A stretch of 64,000 nt of DNA from Rachycentron canadum (lineage: Eukaryota > Chordata > Actinopteri > Carangiformes > Rachycentridae): contig CM076656.1 of NCBI GenBank assembly GCA_038496675.1, positions 21,869,836 through 21,933,835 on the forward strand. Reading direction: 5' to 3'. The number at the start of each line of letters is the position of its first letter. The first letter of the stretch is position 1. Shown here in pieces: positions 55,282-60,794 of the stretch. Under the pieces are notes generated by a model. It made no database searches. It was not told the origin of the DNA and was given only the letters and a program-made list of their open reading frames with translations. Both the position numbers and the translations under genes were made by a program.

Positions 55282-55333
<52 letters not shown>

Positions 55334-55534
55334 CAGAGACAAAGAGAGAGACCGAGGATGTGAGGGTGGGTGGGGAAGGAAAGGAAGCAAAGTTTTCAAT
55401 TCATGACAGAAGGGTCATACTTACTGTAGGGCACACACTCATACTGGACCTCCAGGTATTTGTAGGTTCCTGGGCAGGGGTCAGGGAAGACGTCTGAACC
55501 CGTGATCACAATGCACTGGGTCCGATTGTTGCAT
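13970..55534 (-). CDS. adgrl2: adgrl2, latrophilin-2 adhesion GPCR (19 constitutive exons, 5' end missing)
   Basis: Latrophilins are neuronal adhesion GPCRs. The lectin domain binds teneurins, the olfactomedin domain binds FLRTs, and the GAIN domain cuts itself at the GPS so that the new N-terminus acts as a tethered agonist for the seven-helix domain. Exons in transcript order: 55425-55534, 47563-48363, 36125-36421, 35298-35401, 34444-34629, 33698-33736, 31601-31784, 30744-30866, 30122-30327, 29295-29468, 28905-29114, 27910-28130, 27196-27262, 23175-23266, 20499-20667, 20143-20271, 19274-19370, 17522-17650, 13970-14820. All junctions are GT/AG with matching phase and no internal stop, giving 1395 residues. 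The tail has ADGRL2-specific stretches ([54 protein letters not shown]). The signal peptide and first part of the lectin domain lie beyond the right edge. Which teleost duplicate (a or b) this is cannot be told. Confidence 0.96.
16719..16770 (-). CDS. adgrl2: adgrl2 alternative tail exon that shifts the frame of the last exon
   Basis: The 52-nt cassette, phase 1 in and phase 2 out, has acceptor ..TTCCCTCTAG and donor AAT|GTAAAT. It encodes [17 protein letters not shown], matching the alternative tail peptide [16 protein letters not shown] known in mammalian latrophilins. Because 52 is not a multiple of three, inclusion puts the last exon in another frame, which reads [18 protein letters not shown] and stops at 14757-14759. 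The mammalian counterpart reads EQCQGYKCHGYSTTE. The product lacks the long tail and its VTSL PDZ ligand. Confidence 0.9.
17243..17265 (+). repeat. AC microsatellite (short)
   Basis: About 11 AC units inside the last adgrl2 intron. Confidence 0.95.
17403..17483 (+). repeat. GA-rich polypurine tract
   Basis: Imperfect GA/GAAA repeat about 40 bases from the donor of the 17522-17650 exon. On the transcript strand it is a long CT tract. Confidence 0.9.
17522..17650 (-). CDS. adgrl2: adgrl2 exon: tail segment [12 protein letters not shown]
   Basis: The 129-nt exon, phase 1 to phase 1, reads [20 protein letters not shown] then [19 protein letters not shown] and NSP. It is diagnostic for ADGRL2 ([20 protein letters not shown] in human). 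The acceptor is ..GCCACTCCAG and the donor is CAG|GTGTGC. The symmetric phase and length allow clean skipping. Confidence 0.96.
17651..19273 (-). other. adgrl2 intron
   Basis: Nothing supported beyond homopolymer runs (G-run about 17767-17779, T-run about 17813-17830). Confidence 0.7.
19274..19370 (-). CDS. adgrl2: adgrl2 exon: tail segment [14 protein letters not shown]
   Basis: The 97-nt exon, phase 0 to phase 1, reads [19 protein letters not shown] then [13 protein letters not shown]. It is identical in register to vertebrate ADGRL2. The acceptor is ..GACCTGACAG and the donor is AAG|GTCAGT. Confidence 0.97.
19371..20142 (-). other. adgrl2 intron
   Basis: No exon seen. A T-run lies at about 19972-19994. 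Confidence 0.7.
20143..20271 (-). CDS. adgrl2: adgrl2 exon: proximal cytoplasmic tail
   Basis: The 129-nt (43-codon) exon, phase 0 to phase 0, reads [19 protein letters not shown], then [20 protein letters not shown] and SGTQ. The Cys-Cys after helix 8 is a likely palmitoylation site. It is nearly identical to the ADGRL2 tail ([22 protein letters not shown]), which differs from ADGRL1 and ADGRL3. The acceptor is ..GCTCATGCAG and the donor is CAG|GTAGAC. Confidence 0.97.
20499..20667 (-). CDS. adgrl2: adgrl2 exon: TM6-TM7
   Basis: The 169-nt exon, phase 2 to phase 0, contains TM6 ([20 protein letters not shown]), ECL3 (NEAS) and TM7 ([19 protein letters not shown], then IFHCLLQKK). GLTWSFG and FNTFQG are family signature motifs. 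The acceptor is ..TTTGCCGTCCTTCAG and the donor is AAA|GTAAGA. Confidence 0.97.
21137..21342 (+). repeat. AAC-rich and GGAA simple repeats
   Basis: Imperfect AAC trinucleotides at 21137-21185, and GGAA/GAAA tetranucleotides at 21306-21342. They lie just downstream, in transcript direction, of the YEDNKRFIK microexon. Confidence 0.9.
21389..21415 (-). CDS. adgrl2: adgrl2 alternative 27-nt microexon in ICL3 (YEDNKRFIK)
   Basis: The 27-nt microexon is phase 2 to phase 2, with acceptor ..CATGCTCTCTAG and donor CAA|GTAAGC. It encodes YEDNKRFIK, against YEDNKPFIK in mammalian latrophilins; the fish copy has Arg for Pro. It follows the [15 protein letters not shown] cassette, so the loop can exist with neither, one or both inserts. 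Confidence 0.92.
21711..21755 (-). CDS. adgrl2: adgrl2 alternative exon in ICL3 ([15 protein letters not shown])
   Basis: The 45-nt cassette is phase 2 to phase 2, with acceptor ..CCATCCACACCAG and donor TGG|GTAAGC. It adds [16 protein letters not shown] to the third intracellular loop, matching the known latrophilin cassette. It can be used alone, giving G-SWVMG, or with the 27-nt cassette downstream. Lengthening this loop next to TM6 would be expected to alter G-protein coupling (inference from position). Confidence 0.93.
21902..21930 (+). repeat. GA microsatellite
   Basis: About 14 GA units upstream (transcript sense) of the [15 protein letters not shown] cassette. In the transcript it reads as a CU tract. 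Confidence 0.95.
23175..23266 (-). CDS. adgrl2: adgrl2 exon: end of TM5 and third intracellular loop
   Basis: The 92-nt exon, phase 0 to phase 2, reads [20 protein letters not shown] then [10 protein letters not shown], plus two bases of a Lys or Asn codon. The loop couples to G proteins. Its last codon is Lys if joined to the TM6 exon (AA|A) and Asn if joined to the 21711-21755 cassette (AA|T), as in other latrophilins. The acceptor is ..CTGTTTTGACAG and the donor is AAA|GTAAGT. Confidence 0.97.
23267..27195 (-). other. adgrl2 intron within TM5
   Basis: No further exon was found. It contains a GA repeat at 25961-26008 and several A-runs. Open frames at 24481-24912 and 25287-25553 are Pro- or Leu-rich by base composition and match no family I know. 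Confidence 0.7.
25961..26008 (+). repeat. GA microsatellite
   Basis: GA repeat of about 24 units with one GC interruption, in the TM5 intron. Confidence 0.95.
27196..27262 (-). CDS. adgrl2: adgrl2 exon: ECL2 cysteine and first half of TM5
   Basis: The 67-nt exon, phase 2 to phase 0, reads [19 protein letters not shown] then IIM. The CW pair is the conserved ECL2 motif of adhesion GPCRs. The acceptor is ..TGTCATAG and the donor is ATG|GTAAGC. It matches [20 protein letters not shown] in human ADGRL2. Confidence 0.97.
27910..28130 (-). CDS. adgrl2: adgrl2 exon: TM3-TM4 and second extracellular loop
   Basis: The 221-nt exon, phase 0 to phase 2, contains TM3 ([19 protein letters not shown], then [16 protein letters not shown]), ICL2 ([12 protein letters not shown]) and TM4 ([18 protein letters not shown]). 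It ends GSYGTEKA, just before the ECL2 cysteine in the next exon. The first Cys at the top of TM3 forms the usual disulphide with ECL2. The acceptor is ..GTTTTGACTTCAG and the donor is AAGC|GTAAGT. Confidence 0.97.
28905..29114 (-). CDS. adgrl2: adgrl2 exon: TM1-TM2
   Basis: The 210-nt (70-codon) exon, phase 0 to phase 0, contains TM1 ([20 protein letters not shown] and FTFCFF) and the first intracellular loop [16 protein letters not shown]2 is [15 protein letters not shown]. The acceptor is ..CCGCCTCCAG and the donor is AGG|GTAAGC. Residue 15 of the exon is Arg where human latrophilins have Trp (ITWVG), near the outer part of TM1. Confidence 0.97.
29295..29468 (-). CDS. adgrl2: adgrl2 exon: GPS motif and tethered agonist
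   Basis: The 174-nt (58-codon) exon, phase 0 to phase 0, carries the whole [41 protein letters not shown] and [19 protein letters not shown]. Cleavage in the family is between Leu and Thr of HL|T, leaving TNFAILM as the tethered agonist (Stachel). Both GPS tryptophans and the four cysteines are intact, so self-cleavage is expected. The acceptor is ..TTGTTATCTGCAG and the donor is TCA|GTATGT. Confidence 0.98.
30122..30327 (-). CDS. adgrl2: adgrl2 exon: GAIN subdomain B core
   Basis: The 206-nt exon, phase 1 to phase 0, reads [20 protein letters not shown], then [20 protein letters not shown] and [19 protein letters not shown], ending VIFTLEHID. It forms the beta-sandwich that holds the GPS. 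NAT and NVS are glycosylation sequons. The acceptor is ..GTGTCACTCAACAG and the donor is GAT|GTGAGT. Confidence 0.96.
30744..30866 (-). CDS. adgrl2: adgrl2 exon: GAIN subdomain B strands
   Basis: The 123-nt exon, phase 1 to phase 1, reads [19 protein letters not shown], then [18 protein letters not shown]. It corresponds to [34 protein letters not shown] in human ADGRL2. These are beta strands of the GAIN domain. The acceptor is ..GCACCTGGCAG and the donor is ACG|GTGAGC. Confidence 0.95.
31601..31784 (-). CDS. adgrl2: adgrl2 exon: GAIN subdomain A, end
   Basis: The 184-nt exon, phase 0 to phase 1, includes [20 protein letters not shown], then TATMLLD-like [20 protein letters not shown] and [13 protein letters not shown]. 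It is GAIN helical subdomain passing into subdomain B. The acceptor is ..TACTGGACACAG and the donor is TAA|GTAAGT. The segment after ADNL is diverged from mammals, as usual in this loop. Confidence 0.95.
33698..33736 (-). CDS. adgrl2: adgrl2 short exon (13 residues) in GAIN subdomain A
   Basis: The 39-nt exon [13 protein letters not shown] corresponds to LQKREKTCRAYLK in human ADGRL2. It is phase 0 to phase 0. The acceptor follows a long T-run (..TTTTTCTAATGAAAAAG) and the donor is AAG|GTACTG. It joins the neighbouring helical segments SAGRSFNK and [10 protein letters not shown]. Its length is divisible by three, so skipping would keep the frame but remove part of a GAIN helix. Confidence 0.92.
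34444..34629 (-). CDS. adgrl2: adgrl2 exon: GAIN subdomain A, first part
   Basis: The 186-nt (62-codon) exon, phase 0 to phase 0, starts [20 protein letters not shown]. It continues [21 protein letters not shown] and ends [11 protein letters not shown]. This is the helical subdomain A of the GAIN fold that surrounds the GPS. The acceptor is ..TCCCCCCCGCAG and the donor is AAG|GTGATA. Near identity to human ADGRL2. Confidence 0.96.
35298..35401 (-). CDS. adgrl2: adgrl2 exon: second half of HormR domain
   Basis: The 104-nt exon, phase 1 to phase 0, reads [20 protein letters not shown] then [14 protein letters not shown]. It completes the cysteine pattern of HormR, with a glycosylation sequon at NCT. 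The acceptor is ..TTCCCTGTCAG. The donor, AAG|GTTTGT, is weak for a vertebrate, but the boundary agrees with the family (QLAQK|IRSGEN in human ADGRL2) and the next exon starts in phase 0. Confidence 0.93.
35435..35520 (+). repeat. Possible interspersed-repeat fragment
   Basis: AATCAAGTCAAATCAAATTT followed by TTCACAGGGCAACAAAG resembles the start of a dispersed teleost repeat (TCAAATCAAATTTATTT..). It lies about 30 bases upstream of the HormR exon acceptor. Similarity is from memory and short. Confidence 0.3.
36125..36421 (-). CDS. adgrl2: adgrl2 exon: Thr/Pro-rich stalk and start of HormR domain
   Basis: The 297-nt exon is phase 1 to phase 1 (acceptor ..CTCTTCACAG, donor CGAG|GTAAAC). It begins [14 protein letters not shown], then a run of nine Thr and a second run of five, and a Pro/Ser-rich stretch. 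This is a mucin-like, probably O-glycosylated, stalk between OLF and HormR. It ends in the conserved [10 protein letters not shown] and [20 protein letters not shown] of the hormone-receptor motif. The stalk is poorly conserved in the family and has a different composition from mammals; the HormR part is nearly identical. Confidence 0.94.
36640..36800 (-). mobile_element. Possible tRNA-derived SINE
   Basis: On the minus strand, GTGGTGCATTAGGGCATC resembles a tRNA A box and AAGGTTTGAATACC, about 30 bases on, resembles a B box (GGTTCGAATCC). They are followed by an unrelated body and a T/A-rich end. Box spacing fits a tRNA-derived head. No target-site duplication was identified. Confidence 0.35.
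37843..37873 (+). repeat. C-run followed by AC microsatellite
   Basis: Poly-C passing into about 9 AC units. Confidence 0.9.
40083..40130 (+). repeat. AC microsatellite
   Basis: 24 uninterrupted AC units. Confidence 0.97.
43344..43384 (+). repeat. GT microsatellite ending at an assembly gap
   Basis: About 20 GT units run directly into N bases, so the true length is unknown. Confidence 0.95.
43385..43775. other. Assembly gap (391 N)
   Basis: Bounded by a GT repeat on the left and a 12-base G-run on the right, so the missing sequence is probably low complexity. Inside an adgrl2 intron. Confidence 0.99.
47563..48363 (-). CDS. adgrl2: adgrl2 exon: complete olfactomedin domain
   Basis: One 801-nt exon, phase 1 to phase 1, carries the whole OLF beta-propeller. 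It starts [13 protein letters not shown], followed by [20 protein letters not shown] and [20 protein letters not shown]. It continues with [20 protein letters not shown] and [16 protein letters not shown], and ends [32 protein letters not shown] in sequence order. The OLF domain binds FLRT proteins across the synapse. The conserved Cys pair (GAWC, FMVC) and the Asp/Asn residues of the calcium site region are present. The acceptor is ..CCATTACTAG and the donor is ATG|GTAAGA. Open frame upstream of 48363 is intron read-through, not coding. Confidence 0.97.
49485..49499 (-). CDS. adgrl2: adgrl2 KVEQK microexon (15 nt, alternative)
   Basis: The 15-nt segment AAGTGGAGCAAAAAG is bounded by ..TTAAAATAG and GTAAATCA, phase 1 to phase 1. 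Spliced between the lectin and olfactomedin exons it gives ..CVPY-KVEQK-VFLCPG.., exactly the insert known in mammalian latrophilins. In mammals the insert lengthens the RBL-OLF hinge and weakens teneurin binding. Skipping it gives ..CVPY-IFLCPG... The exact peptide, phase and position make this secure despite its size. Confidence 0.93.
53290..53349 (-). CDS. adgrl2: Candidate 60-nt cassette exon between lectin and olfactomedin domains
   Basis: This is an exon-like segment in the RBL-OLF intron. It has a pyrimidine-rich acceptor (ctctttgcttttcaag) and a strong donor (G|GTAAGTGC). It is 60 nt, phase 1 in and phase 1 out, so it can be included without changing frame. After the split codon it adds [20 protein letters not shown], with two cysteines and two N-glycosylation sequons (NVS, NCS). 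It sits upstream of the KVEQK microexon in the same linker. I do not recognise this peptide from mammalian latrophilins. Splice sites, phase, length and absence of stops support it; no transcript evidence is available, so chance remains possible. Confidence 0.55.
53442..53471 (+). repeat. TG microsatellite
   Basis: About 15 units preceded by a T-run, 90 bases upstream (transcript sense) of the candidate 60-nt cassette. Confidence 0.95.
54824..54912 (+). repeat. GA/GTGA microsatellite
   Basis: GA repeat with scattered GTGA units, running into the second gap. Confidence 0.95.
54913..55281. other. Assembly gap (369 N)
   Basis: Flanked on both sides by the same GA repeat. It lies only 143 bases from the donor of the lectin-domain exon. 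Confidence 0.99.
55282..55331 (+). repeat. GA microsatellite, right side of the gap
   Basis: 25 GA units continuing the tract left of the gap. Confidence 0.95.
55425..55534 (-). CDS. adgrl2: adgrl2 exon: C-terminal half of the RBL (galactose-lectin-like) domain
   Basis: The 110-nt exon enters at phase 2 and leaves at phase 1. It reads [19 protein letters not shown] then [17 protein letters not shown], almost identical to the end of the vertebrate latrophilin lectin domain, which binds teneurins. NNRT is an N-glycosylation sequon, and the cysteines pair within the domain. The acceptor is ..CCCTGACAG and the donor is ACA|GTAAGT. It is the most 5' exon I could find; the preceding exon (GRTDDKICDADP region of the family) is not visible to 64 kb. 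Confidence 0.95.
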
Positions 55535-56056
55535 CTGTCAGGGGTAAAAACAGAAACACATTTAACCTCTTGTTCCTAAACACACTGCTACTAGTGTTTT
55601 CAGGTGTAAAGTAAATCACAGAAGGAGCACAGACTCTGTGACAGAATCACCAACAAAGAAGCTAGCAGCAAAAATAACAGCAAAAATGTGCTGTTACCAC
55701 ATGGCAATGGCATTTAGCCTTCTAACAATCTTAGACAGTGCCAACTGTATTGCTTTGAACTTAGCACTGGGTCTTCTCAGCTATGTGTGCAGTGTAAAAG
55801 AGGCCCTTTGTGCACTGTACTATTCTGAATGTCTTTTTTCAAGGGCTCAGATCATCTGTGTGAATGTATATTGGCCAATGGAAGAATCCAAAGGGCCCCC
55901 TTTGCCGTAATGCAATAACACCTGTCAATACCTGGACAGCAGTGCACTACGTTCCTTAGTCTTTGAATGACTCTTTCACTTACAGTAAGTTTTGTGCTTC
56001 AACTTTGTCTCTGCCAGTTGTGATAAAATTAATATCCACACCAGCCTCTGCATAGC

Positions 56057-56058
<2 letters not shown>

Positions 56059-56099
<41 letters not shown>
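56059..56099 (+). repeat. TG microsatellite
   Basis: About 20 TG units. Confidence 0.97.
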
Positions 56100-56100
<1 letters not shown>

Positions 56101-57244
56101 GGCGGGGTTGTGCATGTGTATGTGTGTGTTATAACATATAACTTCTTTCTTGCAGTTAAAACTAAATTAAATGTGGACTACATGTGCAGGAGGAATCAAT
56201 GCAAAAATACCAATAGAAACAGATAAAGCTTTATTCTCACTACACGACAATTGCACAGGGACCTCATGTGATTTTACCCCATTCCCGTGACCCCGTCGGC
56301 GTCTGGTGGGGTGCATTTGCACGGGATAAACAAAGCCTTGTGTGTTTCGCTCAAATGTCCCGACTTATTGATCTGAGCTCGCTCCTTCTCTGAATGGGTC
56401 TACATGCTGAGTAGCTAGATGAGCCTCTTGAATTTGCACCCAAAATGCCATCAAAGGTCTCATTAATGATTACCACCACAGCCTCCATAATTTTAGACCC
56501 AGAAGGGCAGAAAATACCAAAACGCTCATCAAAGCTAAGCCTGAAAACAAAAAATGTTTTTGGTTAATTATATATAGACTGTATGTATTTGTTTTGCCTT
56601 TTCACCAGCCCCTTAGAGCAGTGTCAAAAGTTAATTCTGGTCCCTGCCTTTAACATCTGGAGAGCAGACATCCTAATTGAGCCTGTGGTGTGCTCTGAGG
56701 CCCAGGGAATTGCAGGTGACCACCCTTTTGCTCCTACTGAAATCATGATAATGACATCAATACCCCGAGCAAGCCGTATTTGCTACCGAGGGGACTTAAA
56801 ATCCTATTGGCAATGTGAGGAGCCAGATCAATAACTCTGTTCTGCTGATTTAGCAGGGACCACAGATGATATTTGTTTCTTCTTATCACAGACCTGTGCG
56901 CCCATTTACAGCAGATCATTGGAAAATGTATTACTGGTTGCATTGTGTTGTGCTTTGGGTTTTTGCCTTTGCTTTGGGCTGCTGAGGTAATCACTGCTTT
57001 GTGTCCAAATGTTATTAATATAATATTAGGCAGTGCAGTGGATCAGTAGGGAGCTGGTTACTCTTGGGGTGTATAACACTGAACAGACACAAAGGGCTGG
57101 AAATTTGTGCTCTTAAGATTTCTAACTGGAAACAGCCACAGTTCAGCTGAATACCACAGGAGCACGCAGTGTATCGTGGTTTACGACACAAAAATGTACC
57201 CAGCAACTTAATCAAACAGCTCCTGTGCACAAATGAAAAACTCA

Positions 57245-57795
57245 CTGACGGCAGGAAATGGAATTAGCCATTACATTAACATTTACATTCAGTACAGTAA
57301 GAGACCTCGGAGTGAGCACCGGGCAGTAAATCTGCCCAATGAGACAAAGTGCAAGGAGTTCAGGTAAAGAAGTGCGCAGTAAGTGGCTTAGGAGTGTTAC
57401 GGTGTTAGAGGCTCTCAGAACAGATGAGTCTTTACGGGACGCCCCTGCTCTGAGGGCATTTGTAGCTCGGAGGGAACCACAAACAAGAGCAGTCTGGACT
57501 GATATTGCCTCGTGTGCGGGGACGGCGATGCCAGACGATGTTCCTCCGAGGGACGCAGTGGCCGAGGAGGAGCATAAGCCTGTACGATGTGGCCTTTTAG
57601 GTTGATAAAAAAAAAACCGGACGCGCCACCACATTCTGGACCATCTGTAAGTGTTTCACTGTGCATGAGACCATTGCAGATGGTCCAGAAAGCAGCTACA
57701 ATACTTCCATTACAGCCTCCCCTGTCCCCTGTTCGGTTTTTATCAGCTTGTACGCCAATTAAAATCGTTCACACATTTTTTTCCCCCTAATACAT
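57245..57795. mobile_element. Composite interspersed repeat, including a LINE-like 3' fragment
   Basis: 57250-57640 resembles a dispersed teleost repeat (CATTACATTAACATTTACATT start; AGTCTGGACTGATATTGCCT, GATGTTCCTCCGAGG and ACATTCTGGACCATCTG later). The adjacent 57670-57780 translates as PLQMVQKAATIL...VRFLSAC, reminiscent of the LQ.VQNAAARLL...LPVRFR tail of L2-type reverse transcriptases, but decayed. Locally more CpG-rich than its surroundings. Identification is from memory and ends are approximate. Confidence 0.45.
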
Positions 57796-58197
57796 GTGAC
57801 ACAGCATTTTTTTGTTTTAGCTGTGTTTCAAGAAAATTTTATCATTATCATTATAATAACCATTTGTGTTATTATTAGAATTTATTTAAAAAAAATAAAA
57901 AATTCTTTTAAAAAAACATTTTAAAATACATTTACATACACTTTATTTTTTAATTTTTTGCAGTGCTCAAACAGTGTATTTTATCACATAGCCATAATAA
58001 CACATATTTGTGTCTGTCTCTGCATGTGCATCTGTGTTTATTGAAGGTCTCAAGGGACATTTACTTTATTAATGACCTTCACATGTGATAACAGATGAAA
58101 ATATCAGCATATTGTATTTGTTTTTATTGAAAATAAATTACTGTTTTGGAATTGAACCATGCACCTCATGCTGAGCCCATAATGTGCTTCTTTTTTT

Positions 58198-58199
<2 letters not shown>

Positions 58200-58232
<33 letters not shown>
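58200..58232 (+). repeat. GT microsatellite
   Basis: About 16 units after a T-run. Confidence 0.97.
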
Positions 58233-58235
<3 letters not shown>

Positions 58236-60650
58236 TATTTCATGACTCTGCAGTACTTTCCATATATTATATGGTCACTTTGATGATTCTGTCCCGTTTG
58301 CTCATGCATAAGCATATGATGCAGGAGCAATATAAATTACAGTGCTTTATCTAACAGATTCCAATGAGACCGGGAAATGAATGCCTGCTCTATATTGAGG
58401 CATATGAAACAGAATAATATCAAAAATAAAATTCATGACACTAATGAGACACAGACCTGCCATCGTTTCTCAGGAAAATCTATTAAACAACAGGACATAA
58501 GCACAGGGGGAAAAAATAGCTCATATTTCTTTTGAAACAATGTTGACATAAGTGTTGATAGTTCTTCCTGATGTATTGCCCTAATTTTAGAGCTGTGGAG
58601 CAGGGGCGCCCTGATCTATGGGATTGTGCGACTCTGATTCCGTCTCATCTGTGAAACCTCGGGCATCTCTTGAGACCAATTGAAAAGGCCCTAATGACTT
58701 CTTCTATGCATAGACCCAACCCTCGGATTGAGGGAGAGCATGTAATTGAAATTCTTCCCATAAAAAGTTCAGCATTTTGGGCCTGCCAGGGCACAGGTCT
58801 CAAAGTGCACACTAATTAAATACATGTAAAATATGATATCTCTGACTATCTTTTGATAGTCTGAGGCTATATAGTAATTAATCATGCACATAATGAATAT
58901 TAAGTCAAAGGAAGCTTTTCTCCACTTTTCTCCAGAGTGAAACATTATATTTCTATAAATACCTAGACTGCTCAACAGGATTTTACTGCAGCAAAAGTGG
59001 AAAGATTACTAATTTATTTTATCTTGTAATGCAAGAGAAGGAAAAATGAGCCAGTTGGAAAAGGAGCTTAATATGAAAATTTAAGTCAAAATTGTGGTGG
59101 GACATTTTTTTATTGTTTGGTGATGTTTCTGTTTTTGCTCATGTAAAAGAAAATATACAAAGGCAACTCTGTGAAAAGAGGCATAACCATATGTTTTTAT
59201 TAATTAAGAAAAGGAACTGGTTCAACCGTAGCTAAGATATTAAATAAAACAGATTCTCTGGTGCTCAATCCTGAATATGATTAGATTAACAGCACTAGAG
59301 GTAAAAAAAAAAAAGAGACTGCAGCAAACAGAAGCTATATCTATCATTTTATGATATTTTTATATTTCTCAAGCTTATAATAATATTCATATACAATAGT
59401 AAAAATATTCTCTGACTGTCGGGGATAGTCCTAACATTTTTTTTTCTTGAAGAAAAAACAAAAAAGTGAAGGACAGTGCTACTTTCTATATTGAATGCCT
59501 CCATTGCCCCCCCCCCCCACCGGTCTGTTAATCACGCTGAAGTATTCCAAATGTAATCCCATCACATCTCTGACCTTTTTGGGAGAGGCAGACATTAGTA
59601 CAATTAGAGTGTCATAGAAAATGCTGCTTGGATTTGATGTAAATCTCCTTTAAAAAGCACTCAGCTTCCCTCTGTCAGCAGTTGACACTTTGTGCTGACA
59701 GAGGGAAGGGGTGCGACACGATGCCAACAAGATGTAACTGATAGCATTCCTGATACCGTGTATCCACATGCAATTTAACCTTTTCCACTGCCATCATAAA
59801 GCATGTCAGAGGAATAATTGGGCGTGAGGATAATGTGCTAAATGAATAATAAATTGCCACGAGTAAGAATAATGCTACAAAATGTATCTCCACTAACAGA
59901 TGTAGATAGATATAAATGGTCTAAAAACTGCATGAGCCATAAATCACTGGAACTCAGATCTGCTTCTCACTAACCACAAGAAAAGATAAAATGTCATTTT
60001 AATCAGTAGATCAGTTTAAACATGTAGCACTACTCTAACCTGTGTAAATGAAAGCACTTTATTTATATGTACCACCCTACCTTTAATATAATTAACAAAT
60101 GTAAATGTATTTAGTCAAGCAAATAGATTGGCAGTGTTATAAGAAGTGTGATAAGAAGCTCCTTGATTGACTAAATCCTAGATCGCTTTACCCCCAATTT
60201 TCTATCCCCCGACACTCAATAGACTTCAGGAAGCCTAAGCAGCCACTTTGAATTCATGGTATAAAAAATAGCAGCAGCAGAAAAAAAACCAAAAAAAAAA
60301 ACAAAAACCAAAAAAAAAAACAAAAACAAAACAAAACAAAAAAAACAATTGCTGTGTAACTGGAGGAGAAAGGCGACATGAGTGAGGGGAGCACATTACA
60401 GAAAAAGGCACAATCTACTTCCTGGTGCTCCCAGTTTGAATTTCAATCAAATTAGCATCTCTTAAACTCAAAGTGACCCGTCTAGCTCCATTTCATCTGA
60501 AATGCTGATGAGGTTCATGGCACAATTATCAAGGCAGACATCTCTCTCAAGAGGCAAGCCTGTTGATAGCAGACAGGCCATTGAAAAATTAAATCATTTC
60601 CAGGGCCACAGAATGGCAGTAAAGGAAACAATCTGTTGCAAACAGAACAC

Positions 60651-60653
<3 letters not shown>

Positions 60654-60707
<54 letters not shown>

Positions 60708-60708
60708 N

Positions 60709-60793
<85 letters not shown>
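60654..60793 (+). repeat. Long AC microsatellite (140 bases, one N)
   Basis: About 70 AC units with a single undetermined base at 60708, which may mark a collapsed or joined repeat. Confidence 0.97.

Positions 60794-60794
<1 letters not shown>

Larger units (their letters stand above)
48364..55424 (-). other. adgrl2 intron between RBL and OLF exons
   Basis: It holds two cassettes (49485-49499 and candidate 53290-53349), a TG repeat at 53442-53471, and a GA repeat interrupted by an assembly gap (54824-55331). Nothing else is supported. Confidence 0.7.

Noticed and set aside
54686..55497. Open frames crossing 54913-55281
   Set aside because: Same cause: an N gap and a GA repeat. Only 55425-55534 on the minus strand is coding.
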